A DNA stretch of 64,000 bases from Abelmoschus esculentus (taxonomy: Eukaryota > Streptophyta > Magnoliopsida > Malvales > Malvaceae): NCBI GenBank assembly GCA_035048815.1, contig JAUCBN010000043.1, forward strand, positions 9,985,001 to 10,049,000, written 5' to 3'. Positions 42,853 through 55,640 of the stretch are shown here, piece after piece. Position 1 is the stretch's first letter; every line of letters starts with the position of its first letter. The notes under the pieces are model-generated. The model was given only the letters and a program-made list of their open reading frames with translations, did no database searches and was not told the DNA's origin. The position numbers and the translations under genes are program-made.

Positions 42853-43850
42853 CTAATGGAATTAAGTGTTGTCGTACATGGGTTTTGAGTTAGGGAATAT
42901 TCAAATAATAAATAAAATGGTAGAGCTTTTTTTTTAGTTTAGGGACTTAAAAATGACAAGACCATAATTTATCATACATATCTTTTCGATATAGATGACG
43001 TTTTTTAGGATATAAATAGGGGTACCTTGATATAACTAGGTATCTCTATTTTATATTCGAATTAAGAAAATATTTTTTAGATGGAAAAGACATTTCTATT
43101 CCGAATATAAGCTCGATTAATAATTAAAGAATAATATATATTTGAATTGCCATTGATTAAATTTTCAAATATGCCACCCGAAATTTGAGGTATTGATATC
43201 AGACGCTCGTAACGGTCTTCCTTGCGTGTAACCGACTCCTAAACTAAAATTTTAAAAATCGAATCAATGATTTGTTTTTATAGTGTTAGGCCTACCAAAG
43301 TGGTTGATGACTACTCTAAATTATTTTTTAAATCAAATAAAGAGTAAAATTAGATTTTTCTCAACTAATTAATATGAATTTTAAAATTAATATTAATTTT
43401 CATAATTAATTAAAATAAGACATGTTTTAATCTAAGAACGCTAATTTTCAAGATTAATAAGTAGAAATAGTAAAATTTCTAATTTTCAAAATTAATTATC
43501 GAGTTATTTTTATACCCGATTTTAAAATAGTCGACAACTACGGTTATTAAGCTGGCTCTGGCTCTGTTCTTATATGTTTGTTCTTATGTTCATGGTTGTG
43601 TTTATGTTCTGTTGTTTTCCCACTTTCCGCTTTGTCATGTTTGTTTCTCTGGTCTCGGTTAGAGACTATGTTGTGCTCATGCTTGCTGTTTCAGGCAGTC
43701 TACGTTCTGTGTTCCTTTGTTTTTGTTTGTTTAATAAAACCCGGATTTTCCTAGTTAAAAAAAGAATTCAGATTTCCATAAATATAATCCTGCAAAATGC
43801 CAATTCTATACTACAGTTCAAATTTGACTCAATCTCTATAAGTTTTATCC
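42853..43850. other. Intergenic DNA downstream of MLO gene
   Basis: Mostly AT-rich. 43555-43745 is T/G-rich and ends GTTTAATAAAACCCGG followed by an A-rich run, which could be the 3' tail of an old LINE; the frame at 43574-43927 shows no domain. The final part up to 43850 is the MLO 3' UTR region. Confidence 0.4.
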
Positions 43851-46690
43851 TCATACTGGAGATGAAGATGAAGATTCCTTTGCATGAACATTCTGCATCT
43901 CATAAACCAATGGAGACTCCTCCTTAGGACCACCACCAACTTGGCTAGACTCATGGGATGGCCTTTTGAAACCAACACCCTTCTTCTTCGCCTTCTTAAC
44001 CCATCCGATCAGCCCTTCCTGTATATATTCCTCGAATATCGCCTTCTTATACGCACTTCCCATCTGTTAATCAACCAAACCTTGGTATCAGTTCACAAAG
44101 GAAAACAGCTTCTGTTTTGGTTATTGTTGTTCATAATGTGTTACCTGTGTGATAAATGCATATAGGGGCAGGGTGCTATAACTGCAGACGAACTGAACAA
44201 ATACCCTGATTATGACCAAATAAGATCACATTAGAAGTTGAATGTGTTATTGGAAACATGGAGAAGAAACCGAGTTTGATTCGTTATCTTCGTACCCTAT
44301 GATCAGTCTAGGGATGATGTAACGAACTTGCCCCATCATGCATGAGTGGAAACCGTACTGGACCTGTGTCGAATTAAAGAAAGGTTGTTTACTGAATCTA
44401 TGATGACATGGTGATATTGGGGACATTGTGTTTCTTACCCATATCCAGGCCAAAAAGGCCAGTTCGAAAGAATTTTGGAAGAGGATGATCTGGATGAGGC
44501 GTAGAACGAGTCGCGGACTGTTGAACCAGAAATGGTTATCTGATGGTTGAACCACCAATTCCCCTTCCAACACCACATGTTTCTCAGCCACCTCTTGAGC
44601 CAATTGTATTATTACATGCTCCAACTTGGTGCCAACAGCAAGTAAAAGCTGCCGAAGGGAAGAACCATTTGTCAAATGCTAAATGCCAGCCTTAGCTGAT
44701 TCAACTAGGTAGTTGTTTATTCGAATCACTTACAATAAATGGAATGAATGCTATCCAGAAATAAGTATGCCAACCTGCGAAAATGAACCGAACTTCGATT
44801 TTGAGTAAATTTAACAATCTTCACTGACAAATCAAACAAATCAAATGAATTCGGAAACTTACTGACAAAGTTCAGCAATAGGAAAATGACAACAAAAGCC
44901 CAAAGATACCAACTGCAGTTAGATTGATGAAATGAAAGTTTAGTATCTGATTCATATGATTGAACTATTGATTGAAATGCAAGACCTAAGAAAGCTGCAG
45001 TTGGCATGTTTTTATAATAAAATGACCTTATCCCGACAACTTTCTTAAAATCGGCTTCTAGTGCTCGCATCATGTAGTTGTGAAAATTAAACTTTGGATT
45101 TCCCCTGCAATGAGTCTAGAGAAGAAATTTGCAGAAGTTAAAGAAGTAAAAAAATGAATCAAAAATGGAATAGAAAAAGATTAATCCAATTAACTTACCA
45201 TGATGAAGCCTAGTCTTAGTGTTATGTAATCAGATTTCGTCACAGATCCATGGAATTGCTTGAAAAAAGAATACTGACAGCAAATCAAAGCCATAAAAAC
45301 TATGTTACTGTATTATTATACCCCTAAGTTAAATGATCATAACAAGAAGTTTTTGGCTTACCACCCATCCTAGTAACTCTGAATTCTTTCCAATACCAAG
45401 GAACCGATTCCGGATAAAATCGTGTTCTTGAACCTGGGTGATCTTTGTTTTCACAACTGCAAAGTGACATTTGCATCAGAAAATAGCTATAATGGTTCAA
45501 GTTTGCAGATTCCAAGTGCTGCATTGGCATATCATAGTGAAAAAGCCAATGATTCAACAGACTGGACTGGTAAATATACAGTCCAAGGAATATATCCTAA
45601 TGGCCATTGATTCAGATATGTAAAAGTTCAGGTGTTAGCAATTGGTATTCGGTACCTCCGGTCGGATAGTATTCCATATCCTTTTCAAGTTCCTCCCATT
45701 TTTTCCATTGATGGATCTTGAATCATACATAAAAACACATCAGAAGGAATTTGAAAGCAGTTGCATTATACATAGAATCAGACAAATCAGAGTGACATAA
45801 TAATGAAACATACCTTTGCACTTCCAAAAACGATGGTTAGAGCGCAGAAGGAGACGTGTACGACGGCTAGCACGAAGATGAATATATGCAGATGGTGCAA
45901 TGCCGTTAAGGATAACAATGGAACTTTCCCCTGTATTGAAATTGGACACATTTGCAGTGAATACAAGACATGGTTTCATTCAAAAATTGTTTGCAGTTAA
46001 AAAAGGTATGTACCTTAACAGTACAGTACGGATCGGAGGCCTCAGCAAGAAGACGACGGCCGGTACCACTGGGGAAAAAGGAAGAGAAAAGGGTCTGAAA
46101 GTGTTCTTCCGCGGCTACTTCTTTCTTTTCCCCACAAGGCAGCCATTGATCAGCCAAATCCTTAGATATACAGATTTTAGAAATCCTCTGTTGAAACACA
46201 GTCAGCAAAAGTGATATGAATCCCAACAACATCAACTCTGCAATCCAAACACACAAAAACATTTATAATTTATGTATGAATATCGATAATCAGGGATGGA
46301 CCTAGAGCGCCAAGAGGACAGTCTCACCAACCCCAATAAATTTCAAATCCTATATGTATTTCTATCAATTATCTAATTTCGCATATCGGAAATCGGATTC
46401 GAGCACAATTTCAGAGTGTTATATACCTTCTTTGATCTTCTGCAAGGCCTCAAAGAGAGGTTTCTGATTCTTTTTCTTCAAGTACTGTTAACCAAAGGGT
46501 CATTGAGACAATTTATCGAAAACCAAACAGAAGCAACAAACACAGACAGACAATACAGAGATTGAAACCATACCTTCCCAAAGAAATGGATGAGTCTTTC
46601 AACAGCAAGGGAAATGAATACAATGACGGCGCAGACAACAGCCACCACCCATGTGGGAGTGTATTCTAAGGTTGTTCCTCCTCCAGACAT
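43851..46690 (-). CDS. MLO-like seven-transmembrane protein, 14 exons, 492 aa
   Basis: Exons on the minus strand: 46690-46574, 46484-46427, 46237-46014, 45930-45814, 45716-45656, 45456-45362, 45273-45199, 45115-45027, 44912-44863, 44774-44734, 44648-44439, 44363-44296, 44205-44145 and 44063-43851. All introns are GT-AG and the total is exactly 493 codons with stop. The protein starts MSGGGTTLEYTPTWVVAVV. Seven membrane segments lie near residues 14-34, 60-76, 143-168, 280-295, 297-320, 360-379 and 402-422. Conserved blocks include ALHHLHIFIFVLAV, IHQWKKWEE, KSDYITLRLGFIMTHC and GTKLEHVI. A calmodulin-binding helix (LIGWVKKAKKK) follows at about 440-450. MLO proteins are plasma-membrane calcium channels tuned by calmodulin; some are powdery mildew susceptibility factors. 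The motif SCMMGQVRYIIPRLIIG suggests the MLO1/13/15 group (inference). Exon 8 uses an unusual donor (GTCATT). Confidence 0.93.
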
Positions 46691-46960
46691 GATTCCCACC
46701 ACTCTATTTTCTTCCTCCCTCCTCCGGTGTTGTTTCTTATGTAAATTGGAACGTGGAGAGGATGATAGTGAGAGTGATTAGAGCTGGAAAACAGGATACT
46801 AAATATTCACGTTGACACGCATATCACGCGTAAATGCTAGGAATAAAGAATAAACAAAGATTTCACCGTGATGAAGGATTTTTAAGGACCCGGAAATTCC
46901 TTGTTCTGTAAGGTTTCATAGTTTTGTACTTTAGCATTCAAGTCCCTTTTTTTACTCACA
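46691..46960 (-). promoter_or_regulatory. MLO 5' UTR and proximal promoter
   Basis: A GTG codon 12 bases upstream is in frame with the MLO ATG, but the ATG at 46690 is the start used by the family. An ACGCGT (CGCG box) at 46826-46831 fits the binding site of calmodulin-regulated CAMTA factors. No strong TATA box is visible; the closest is AATATTTAG near 46800-46808. Confidence 0.4.
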
Positions 46961-48499
46961 TAGCAATTTTTAATGTTTATGGTCAAAATTATATTTTTTT
47001 TATATTATGTTTATTGCGGTTATAGAGGTATTGAATGTTATTATGATCACCGTAAGTATTATGATTATAATTTTATAATAATAATTGTGAATATAACTAT
47101 TATACTAATTTTAATAACAATTCAAATAATGGTAATTATTATGGTTATACCTTTATTTAAATTTATGCTTGACAGTATAATCTCCGCATTCCATATTTGA
47201 AGTAAATTTTTAATTAGCCTTAATTAAAATTAAATGCAAAAGATCCAAACAATTAAATAAAATGGTATTTGAGGATATTTAAATCTGAAAAAGGAAAAAC
47301 AAGAAAGAAAAGGAAAGGTTGAAATCAAATAAATGCATGTTTTTTTACTTTGCTAAATGATGGTAATAATATTTTTTGTGTTATTATTTAAAATATAATT
47401 CCGGTAAAAATACATAAATATATATTTTAAATTTAGAATATAAATCTTTAATAATATTACTATAAACTCTATATTTTAATTAAGGATGAACAAAACTCGA
47501 CTCGATTCGAAATGAAAATATTTGAATTGAGAAAAAAATACTTGATTCGACTCAAAATTTTATAAATTCGATTCCAAAAAATTTCAAAAAATTTTATAAA
47601 TTTTCGAATCTCGAATAACTCAAAATATTTAATAATTAAAAAAATTATTTTTAAGTTCAAGAAAAATCTCTCAAATCTTTATGATATTTATATATTAATA
47701 TATATATATATAATATGAAAAATATTATCACGTATGAAAAAAAATATGAAGAAATATATATACATATCTTATATAATTAGAGAAAGTCATTTAAATTAGA
47801 ATCAATCGTAATATAATACAATAAATAATTATTTTTAAATTTTTATAGAAACTCAAAAACTCAATTCGACTCGAATTTCTTAAATAAAATTTGATTTGTA
47901 AAATATAACTCGTTAACTCGAATAACTTAATTCGATTGAATATTCACCCCTAATTCTAACCAACTCTTTAATCTTAAACCCTAAAATTTTAATATTTTAA
48001 TCCTAAATCTTAAATTCTAACATTAAACCTACATTTTAAATTCTATAATATAAATCCTATTTTTTAAAAATTCTATAATTAATATTTAAATCTTAAAATT
48101 GCTTTTTAAATATTTTTATTCGACCGTTAGTACGTACAATAATAATATGTCGTTATGTAATGAATTTTCGAAAATAAAATCTCCATTCATATTTAGCCCA
48201 TTCTCAAACAAGCCGAGCAGTAAAGACCAATCATTTACAGCAAATATCATACAAATATTTTGGATTCAAAAAGAAAGTATTGTTTTAAGATTTTTTTAAT
48301 TAGGTTTTAATCAACTCAGTCAGAATTCTAATTACTGATATAAATATTATTTTAAATTATTAAATTTATTAATTAAATATAAATTATTTGTTTTATCGAA
48401 TGGATTATTAATCTAATTTCAACAATATTAATATTGAATCAAAAATATTTTTCAAACCTAATATGATATATGTAGTTTATCCCCAATCAAAAATATTAG
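46961..48499. other. AT-rich intergenic DNA
   Basis: ATTATGATTATAATTTT-type simple sequence fills 46970-47170. The rest is AT-rich with no gene, apart from the element-like segment at 47482-47953. Confidence 0.45.
47482..47953. repeat. MITE-like segment with degenerate inverted ends
   Basis: The left end AAGGATGAACAAAACTCGAC and the reverse complement of the right end (AGGGGTGAATATTCAATCGA) share an AGGRTGAA-type start. Both ends are flanked by TAATT-like bases. The interior is AT-rich with TCGAATT/AATTCGA motifs. The ends are degenerate, so the call is weak. Confidence 0.3.
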
Positions 48500-48616
48500 A
48501 CCAACAAGGATTGGTCCAAGTGGTACTCAGTTTGGTTTTACTTAAACAAATCTTAGGTTCGAGACGTTGTGTACGCAGAAATCCTTGTTAGGAGACTCAC
48601 CCACCAAAACTAGGTG
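48500..48616 (+). mobile_element. tRNA-derived SINE-like fragment
   Basis: A box A-like TGGTCCAAGTGGTA (48512-48525) is followed 30 bases later by a perfect box B, GGTTCGAGAC (48556-48565), the spacing of a Pol III promoter. GTGTACGCAG follows, a common plant SINE sequence type. The body is cut at 48616 by the start of the G3 LTR. No tRNA fold can be drawn. Confidence 0.45.
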
Positions 48617-50606
48617 TGTAACGCAGGTCGATACAGAGTAGTCAGGGCAAGATCTTGAAAACCGAAAGAGCAATAAAAAGTCTACCTTAAAAACCTAATT
48701 AAATCACATCCAAGTCCAAAATAAAATTATTAATTGAAGTCCAATAAACAAATATTTCAAAAGAGTAATAAGTGCTCCAAAATTAGTTACAGATAATTTA
48801 AAACATTAGAACCAAAATAAATAAGATTTACAAATTACTACATAGGGTTAGACAAGTACTAGTCCAAATACATCAATTGTTTGTACTCTAACACTAAGTC
48901 AATGCTGAAATCCCAACCTCGATTCTATCAAAAAAAATCCCAACCTTGATGGTGCTCCTCCGATCCTCGACTTCACCTAACCTACGCACGAAAAAAATTT
49001 CGAAACGTTGACCCACAAAAGCTCGGTGGGTACATCGCCGCTTGACCAACATCGCAGATATCATGAATAAAGTAATACAATACATGTAATATCATGAGTG
49101 ATGAGATGACGCTACCATAATCACCTAAACACATGGTATCATGGATGTATACTATCACACACAACATATACATATCAACCAAAATCACAAGGTAGTGAGG
49201 CTTGCGTTCATACAACATCGAGATCCTCCACTACGAGGATGACTTTCATTGTGTTGCAACATTATTCTTGGTATTTAGATTCCAATCACACAAGGGTTTT
49301 CCCTAAGCTAAGCAACCTATCAACATATAGCAAGGTTATAGCTATCACAAAGCATCAACAACATCAAGGATTCTTATAATTCTATCATTTCATTAAACAA
49401 CCAAGTTTTTACCAACTCTTTTTAGCCCAATTATTCATATTTGAGGTTAATTTATCAATTTTTTGGTTTTAGTATTTATTTTTCACCATAAGAGACCTTT
49501 AGAACCATTATTACAAATTATAGAGCCCCGAACGAAAGTGCTAATTTTTTGACAAATTGCCCAGCGAGTACTGATATGTCTATATGGGGTATCAGTACTC
49601 CCTTAGTATCGATACACCTCCTTTACGCATCGATACGCCAAGATAAATAACTTCGAGTAGACTAACGTCAAACCTACAAGTAACGATATGGTCCATACCC
49701 ATACCGGTACCTGACCAAGCTGGTATCGATACACCTATATGGCGTATAGATACTCCCCTTTATGTTAACCCAATGTAACAGCGGTACCGGTACACCCTTG
49801 CGTACAGGTACCGAAAAACATTTCTGGAATTTGAATAAACCAAGGGTTATCGATATGCGGGGTTGGCGTATCGATACGCCTACTATCTAAGCTCTTATTT
49901 CCACTCTAGGTTACCTATATACACCCACCCCATATCGGTACGCCTATACGATTTTGTAGGTCTGGACCTGAAACTTGCCAAGAAACACCCTCCAAACTAT
50001 TTCTATTCATTCTCAAACTAATCCTTCACAATAATGAACTGATAAGAGGTGTTTTACCATCAGTTTCAACCCATTTAATAACCCAATCCGAAAATCACCA
50101 TTAAAGTTCCATAAGCAACCAAACAAGCAAACATGCATATCACAAGCAATGCAACCTAATTTCATGAGATGTTTGATGCAACGAGAGCTAGAGAGATATC
50201 AACCTCAAGCTAAAGCATCCCAAATCTTCATTCTTACTCAGCTTGCCTCTTACCCTTCCCAGGAGCTTTAGACAATCCTCTCACCTCTTTCTTTAAAAAG
50301 AATAGATGAATCAACCAAAAGACGTTTCTAAGGATGATTTTGAAGCTGAATAAAATTATAAAACTACTGAGAAAACTCTACAACAACCCTTTCCCTTTTT
50401 TGATTCTCCAAGCTCACCAAAATCTCCCTCCACCAAACCTCAACATATTTACCTCAACTTGTAGATCTTCCCAAGCTCTACAACTTCTTCTCAACACTCA
50501 AAACGAGATGTCCCACTCAGAACAAAAAGATTAAGCCTTGAACTCGATTTGGGTGAAAGGGGATAATGAAGAATATGAAGACAAGGTGACTTCAACACAC
50601 TCCCCT
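48617..50606 (-). repeat. G3 3' LTR, left part
   Basis: It starts TGTAACGCAGG on the plus strand and aligns with the right LTR over shared blocks such as CCAAGTCCAAAATAAA (48709 and 56921), GATCCTCGACTTCACCTAACCTA and ATACATGTAATATCATGAGTG. It carries palindrome cluster 2. The remainder of the LTR continues after the inserted solo LTR. Confidence 0.75.
49563..49953. repeat. GTAYCGRTAC palindrome cluster 2 (G3 3' LTR)
   Basis: Includes four TATCGATAC sites or close forms (AGTATCGATACACC, GCATCGATACGCC, GGTATCGATACACC, CGTATCGATACGCC) and several GGTACCGGTAC, TATCAGTAC and GGTACCG variants. Confidence 0.7.
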
Positions 50607-53600
50607 TGTAACGCCCCAAAATTGGGTCTAGAAGTTAGTGGGTCTATTTAATCGGTTAAGCCTAGTTCGGGATTAAATTCTTAAAAATTGATTTTTAGTC
50701 GAAATAAAATATGGAAAAATTTCTTAAAATCATTATTTAATATATATTTGACTTTGGTTAAACCAATTTTGAAAATTAACCCTTGAAACCCTAAGATTTT
50801 GAAATTAGTGACTATTTTGTAAAAATAAAAAATTTGAAGATAATTTTATAAATCAAGCTGGTTTAGGATAATCCTAGCTTTGAATATTTAAGGGATTTAA
50901 TAAAATTATAATCCTAGCTTGTTTAGGATTTGCAATTTTTAATTAATTAAATCCAAGAATTTTATTTTAACTCAAATAACTAGTTTTACTTGATTTTAAA
51001 CTCTAAAACCCTATTTAAACACTATAAACCTAACCTATTTTTATTATTTTCGTTTTTCCTCATTAGAGGCAGCCAAATAACCAACTTTTAAGGTAAAACC
51101 TTGTTTTCCATCTAATTTCGTTTTCAATAATTATTATAACTTTTCCTCTTTAAAATTCTAGTTTTCTTATCGTTTTTACGTTTTAAAACCCAAAAAGCAA
51201 TTAGATCAGTTTTGGAGGTAAGATTTTATCAACACTCTATAACTTTGAAGTTCTTTACTGAAATTTAAAGTTCTTGGCTTGGTAAAAACGTTTTTAATCC
51301 TTTGTTTTTGAAAAATCGGTTTTGGGGTCAAAAATCAAGATTTTCGTTCAAGGGTTTTTACTCACTGTTTTTGTATCCTAAAAGGATGATTTTCAATGTG
51401 TTAAAATTTTTATAAAGTGTTTTTAAAATCCCTAATCCCGAACTAAAGGTTTAAGAGAAGTTTGGTTGGTTTCAAAAAGTTTATGGTTAAGGTTTTGATA
51501 GGTTTAAGGGACTGTCCGACTTGGGATTTATTGAGTGTGATTAGGAGAACTAAATACATATTTTTTGATGCTTGAAACAGGTCAAGAAGTAGGTGATCTC
51601 GCTTGAAGTGATCAAGTGAAGTTTTGGTTACTTTTCGGATAAGTTTCGGTTATCGATGTGTGGATTTGAGAGTGTGCTGCTTCGAAAGTGTTTTAACTTT
51701 GTTTTTAAAGTGTTGGGAGTGTAGGGAAGGTGTGAGAAACCTCCCTATACTCTGGAGTAAGTTTTTTGTTTGCTCTCGTAAATCGATTTTCCCATAATAT
51801 ACTCGTTTTACTATGTTTTTGACATTCTTGGATTTTACTAGTACATATGTGATTATGTACGTGTTAGAATGTTCTCGATACTATTTTAAGATGGTTTTAA
51901 ATACTTCCACGTTTTGGTTTTTGATATAAAAACTTGAGCATTCACACTATTTTGTGTTGGATATTGAGATGATGTTAAGGGATAAGCCGATCGATCAATA
52001 GGATGTTAGTGTACTGTTTATTATAAAAATTTGTATAAGTGTGTAAATTCCTTAGTGATGCATTAAACTTATTGCTTAATTTGTGATATATGTGTTTTCT
52101 TGCATTTAAGGTAGCTTATCTTGGAAGCAAAGGTGGGAAACATGTTTGGAATTGATTCCATTCGTGTGCATGAGATAGACTCGTTTGTGGTATGAGTAAC
52201 CCTCATACGTGGTATGGTGACAATTTAGTCCCATACGTGGCATGATTCAACATTTATGTCTTCATGCGAGTATCCAATTATCCAACGATTAGAAGTAAAC
52301 TAATCGGATCACTAGTACCAACACATGAAAAGGCAAGTGTTAAGTTTATATTGTTTTTAATTGCAAATTGAGTTTGCATGAGTTTGACTTATTTTCAAAC
52401 GTTTTACAAAGCCTTGCTGTTGAATCATGTAAACCTTGAGTTTTGTGAATTTGTTCCACGTAATAAAACACTTGCTGGATTTTTATACTTGGTGGCGTTT
52501 TGGCCACGTGTGATTTATTTTAAAAGCATGAACTGATTTTCTTCTAAAAGCTTTTTAGTATATTATGGGATGCATTGCAAGTTGTTCAAACTGATTTTAT
52601 ACATTCCTCACTAAGCAATTGTTTAACCATTCTCTTCTCCTTGCAATGTGGAGAAAAAATGAGACTCTCGTTCGAAGAAGCAAGGAGCAAGGAGTGTCAT
52701 AATTTACGCTTTGATACATTTTAGTTGGAGTATGTTATCTTTAAATTCATCCTTAGGTAGTAGAGAGCAATGGAGATAGAGACCTTATACTAGTTATGAT
52801 TTATTTTGTTGAGATCCTTGAATATGCTATTGAGTCCATGAGTTTCTGAGTTTAATTTATAGACATGCTTATCTGATTATTATGAGTTAATGAAGTACTT
52901 TTTTGAATTTCACATGCTTCTATGTTTCTCTATATTGATATTTGGTGAATTTTGAATGTATTCACATGTTGGTTGATTCTTGTATTAACTAGGATAAATT
53001 GCATCTAGAGAACTTGTAATTACATGTGTTTAATGGCCCTTTAGGTGAAATTATGCTTATAGACTTTGTTGGGCACGATTAGACTTGAAACCAGAGTAAT
53101 TTTTTGTTCATAGGGTATCGATACTTGTTCATAGGGTATCGATACCTAGGCAAAAACATAATGATTTTGTGGGAAATTAAGCCTGGGTATCAAAACCACA
53201 TTAATTGGTTTCGAAACCATAGTATAAATTTCAGCGGGCGTATCGATAAACATAATTTTTGTTTCAATCCTGACCTTCACAATCTCAAATGGTATCGGAA
53301 CAATCCTTATGGCATATCGAAACGCGTGCATGTCGTGCAAGCGATCTTTTGAGTTACCGATGGTGTATCGAAACACTTAACACCTGTATCGATACCCCTT
53401 TGTCATTTACTACAATATCGATACCGGGGAAGGGTGTTTCGAAACCCTTGTAAGGTAATATCGTTAAAGGCCGAAATATAACTCTAAAAACTTACATTTT
53501 AGTCCTTAAACTTTGAAGAACCGACTAGATGACTTTTAGATATTATTTTAACATGAAAATTTACTTGCAAGCATGAAATATAGCTAATTAAGTATTGGTA

Positions 53601-53875
53601 AATTTAATTTCAATTTTAGAATATAATTATCTAGAAAATTATAATTAGGTCCCTAAACTTGTTTGGTTTAATTAGGACTCGTTTCTCATTAATTTCCACT
53701 ACAAATGAACTCAGTCCTTGCATGAACATGTAGGATATATAATTAAATACATTTAGAAAAGAGAAAAGAATGTTTTTAGGGTTTTTTATTGGGGCGAGTC
53801 TCCGGATTAGCCTCAATATTCCCCGTGTAGCTCGTTTGAGTCGGGTGGTGTCTAGACCAGGTCGAGGGGGTTACA
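50607..53875 (+). mobile_element. S1: solo LTR, 3269 bp, chromovirus-type
   Basis: It starts TGTAACGCCCCAAAATTGG and ends GGGGGTTACA, flanked by CCCCT (50602-50606) and CCCAT (53876-53880), a target duplication with one mismatch. No internal coding region is present, so it is a product of LTR-LTR recombination. A related copy is at 59122-61643. Palindrome cluster 3 lies near its right end. Confidence 0.8.
53108..53462. repeat. GTAYCGRTAC palindrome cluster 3 (solo LTR S1)
   Basis: Two direct copies of GGTATCGATAC, with GTATCGAAAC, GTATCGATACCCC, ATATCGATACCGG, GGTTTCGAAACC and GTTTCGAAACCC forms. Confidence 0.7.
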
Positions 53876-53940
53876 CCCATTTTATTAAGAAAACTCTCCT
53901 CCTCTCCCTTCTATTTTTCATCCAAATATGAATTTACCAA

Positions 53941-54620
53941 AAAGCTTCCAATAAAACCATTTGGAAAGTTGTATTGAAGTGAAACTTGGTATCTAAAGCC
54001 TCGTGAATTGACTTCCATAACCCTGTCATGAACCTCAGATCACTATCCAATATGATCTAAAATGGTACACCATGAAACCTCACAATCGCCTTGATATGCA
54101 ACCGTGCTAACCTTTTCTAAGCAGAAGTCCATTCGCATGGGTAAGAAGCGAGTTGACTTTTTCAACCGATCAACTATAACCCATATATCATCATGCTTTC
54201 TTAATGTTATCGATAACCCGGTGACGAAGTCCATGATCAATCAATCCCACTTCCACTTTGGAATCTGGATATGCTGAAACAAACCCGAAGGAACTTGATG
54301 TTCCACTATAACTTGCTGACACGCATGAAAATCTTGGCACAAACTTGGATACATCTCTTATTATATATGGCCACCAAAAGAAAGGGCGAAGACCCGAATA
54401 CATCTTGTAATTGCCTATATGAACAGAAAACAAGATAGATGATCTTACCTCAAGATAAAATCCCTTAGATCCTCTAAGGCTGATACACACAACGACCCTT
54501 GAAGTAAAAGAATCCACCATCCCATACCTCAAAGTCTGACACCTCGCCTTTCTAACATGCCTCTAACTAAGCTACCAACTACTCGTCAAACAATTGTGCT
54601 CTCTTTATCTCTTGAACTAA
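53941..54620 (-). pseudogene. G3 integrase fragment
   Basis: Frames 54532-54191 and 54240-54043 read HIGNYKMYSGLRPFFWWPY, FVPRFSC, then IMDFVTGLSITLRKHDDIW. The second-Asp region (DLRFMTGLWKSIHEALDTKF) is followed by a break near 53940, where sequence changes to LTR. The catalytic Glu and C-terminus are missing. Confidence 0.75.
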
Positions 54621-54900
54621 CGTGGGTTCCACATGCAAGTATGCCAAAAGACCTCTATCCTAGGTCATCCACAACCGAGTAAACATAGCTCTCAAGTCCG
54701 GCATGGACTTCCAACTCAAAGCATCGACGACCACATTCGCCTTACCAGAGTGATACTCTATGAAACAGTCATAGTCTTTCGAAAACTCTATCCACCGTCG
54801 ATGTCTCAGATTCATCTCTTCTTGGGAACAAATCAAACTACTCACAAACAGTCCTTAAACTCTATAACACTAGACTCTCAACCCTCACATCCACCACGCG
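54621..54900 (-). pseudogene. G3 RNase H fragment
   Basis: The frame 54845-54660 reads MNLRHRRWIEFSKDYDCFIE, YHSGKANVVVDALSW and MPDLRAMFTRLWM, the C-terminal end of RNase H. All upstream RT and RNase H motifs are absent. Confidence 0.75.
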
Positions 54901-55640
54901 AGCTAAGAAAGCCTTACAACCTTTTCGGATAAATCGTTGAGCTGACAAGGTTGACACCACATTCGGTAAACATGGGTTTCTCTCACCTCACAAAACACGC
55001 TTGGACCCAGCCGTAACATGGAGCTTCAAACTCTTAGATCTACACCCGAAACCCGTATCATATTCGAAAAAATCCATCCTTAGGATTGCATCGAAATCTT
55101 GAAATGTCAAGACCATAAGATCGACCAGAAAGATTGAAACTCGCACCTCTATCGGACACCTCCACTACACCTTAACTATCAACACATCTAAACCCTTCAA
55201 TGTACTTGTTAAACTAACTCCTGCTTCTATATTCTCGGCTAGCAACCCCTAAAGCTGAGATATCCCACTACAGATATACAAGTGGGTAGACCACGAGTCC
55301 AAAAGAGCAACTATAGTAATTGAAAACAAGATAAACATACCTGAGACAACATCTGTAGCTTCATAGTCCTCTTGTGCCCTCACCTCAAAGTATCTAGCTA
55401 GTGCTCTAGCAATGGACTGAAAGGTGTATCCCACTACATGGCTAGCCCTGCCATGAAAAAACCCTTTGTGAACCTTGAAACTCATTCATCTGAGCCTGAA
55501 ACTCACTACATGACTAGCTGAGCTTGAAAAAACCCTTTGTGAACCTTGAAACTCACTACATGGCTAGCTGAGCTTGAAACTCAGTCATCTGAGCCTGTAC
55601 TAGTGGTGACATCACTACCTTCGGACATTCCTTCACAAGG
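54901..55640 (-). pseudogene. G3 protease and zinc-knuckle region, RT deleted after it
   Basis: The frame 55485-55249 has ALARYFEVRAQED and the active-site region VALLDSWSTHLYI (DSGSTHSYI expected, Gly replaced by Trp). LMVLTFQDFDAILRMDF follows in another frame. The sequence then runs within about 100 bases into RNase H, so about 1 kb of RT has been lost. A duplicated stretch (CTTTGTGAACCTTGAAACTC at 55465 and 55535) lies upstream. Confidence 0.75.

Noticed and set aside
43574..43927. 117-codon plus-strand ORF downstream of MLO
   Set aside because: It is Phe/Val-rich from T/G-rich DNA, overlaps the MLO last exon antisense and shows no family motif.
46690..46702. MLO start at the upstream GTG (46702)
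   Set aside because: GTG is not a normal plant start codon, and the ATG at 46690 gives the usual short extracellular N-terminus.
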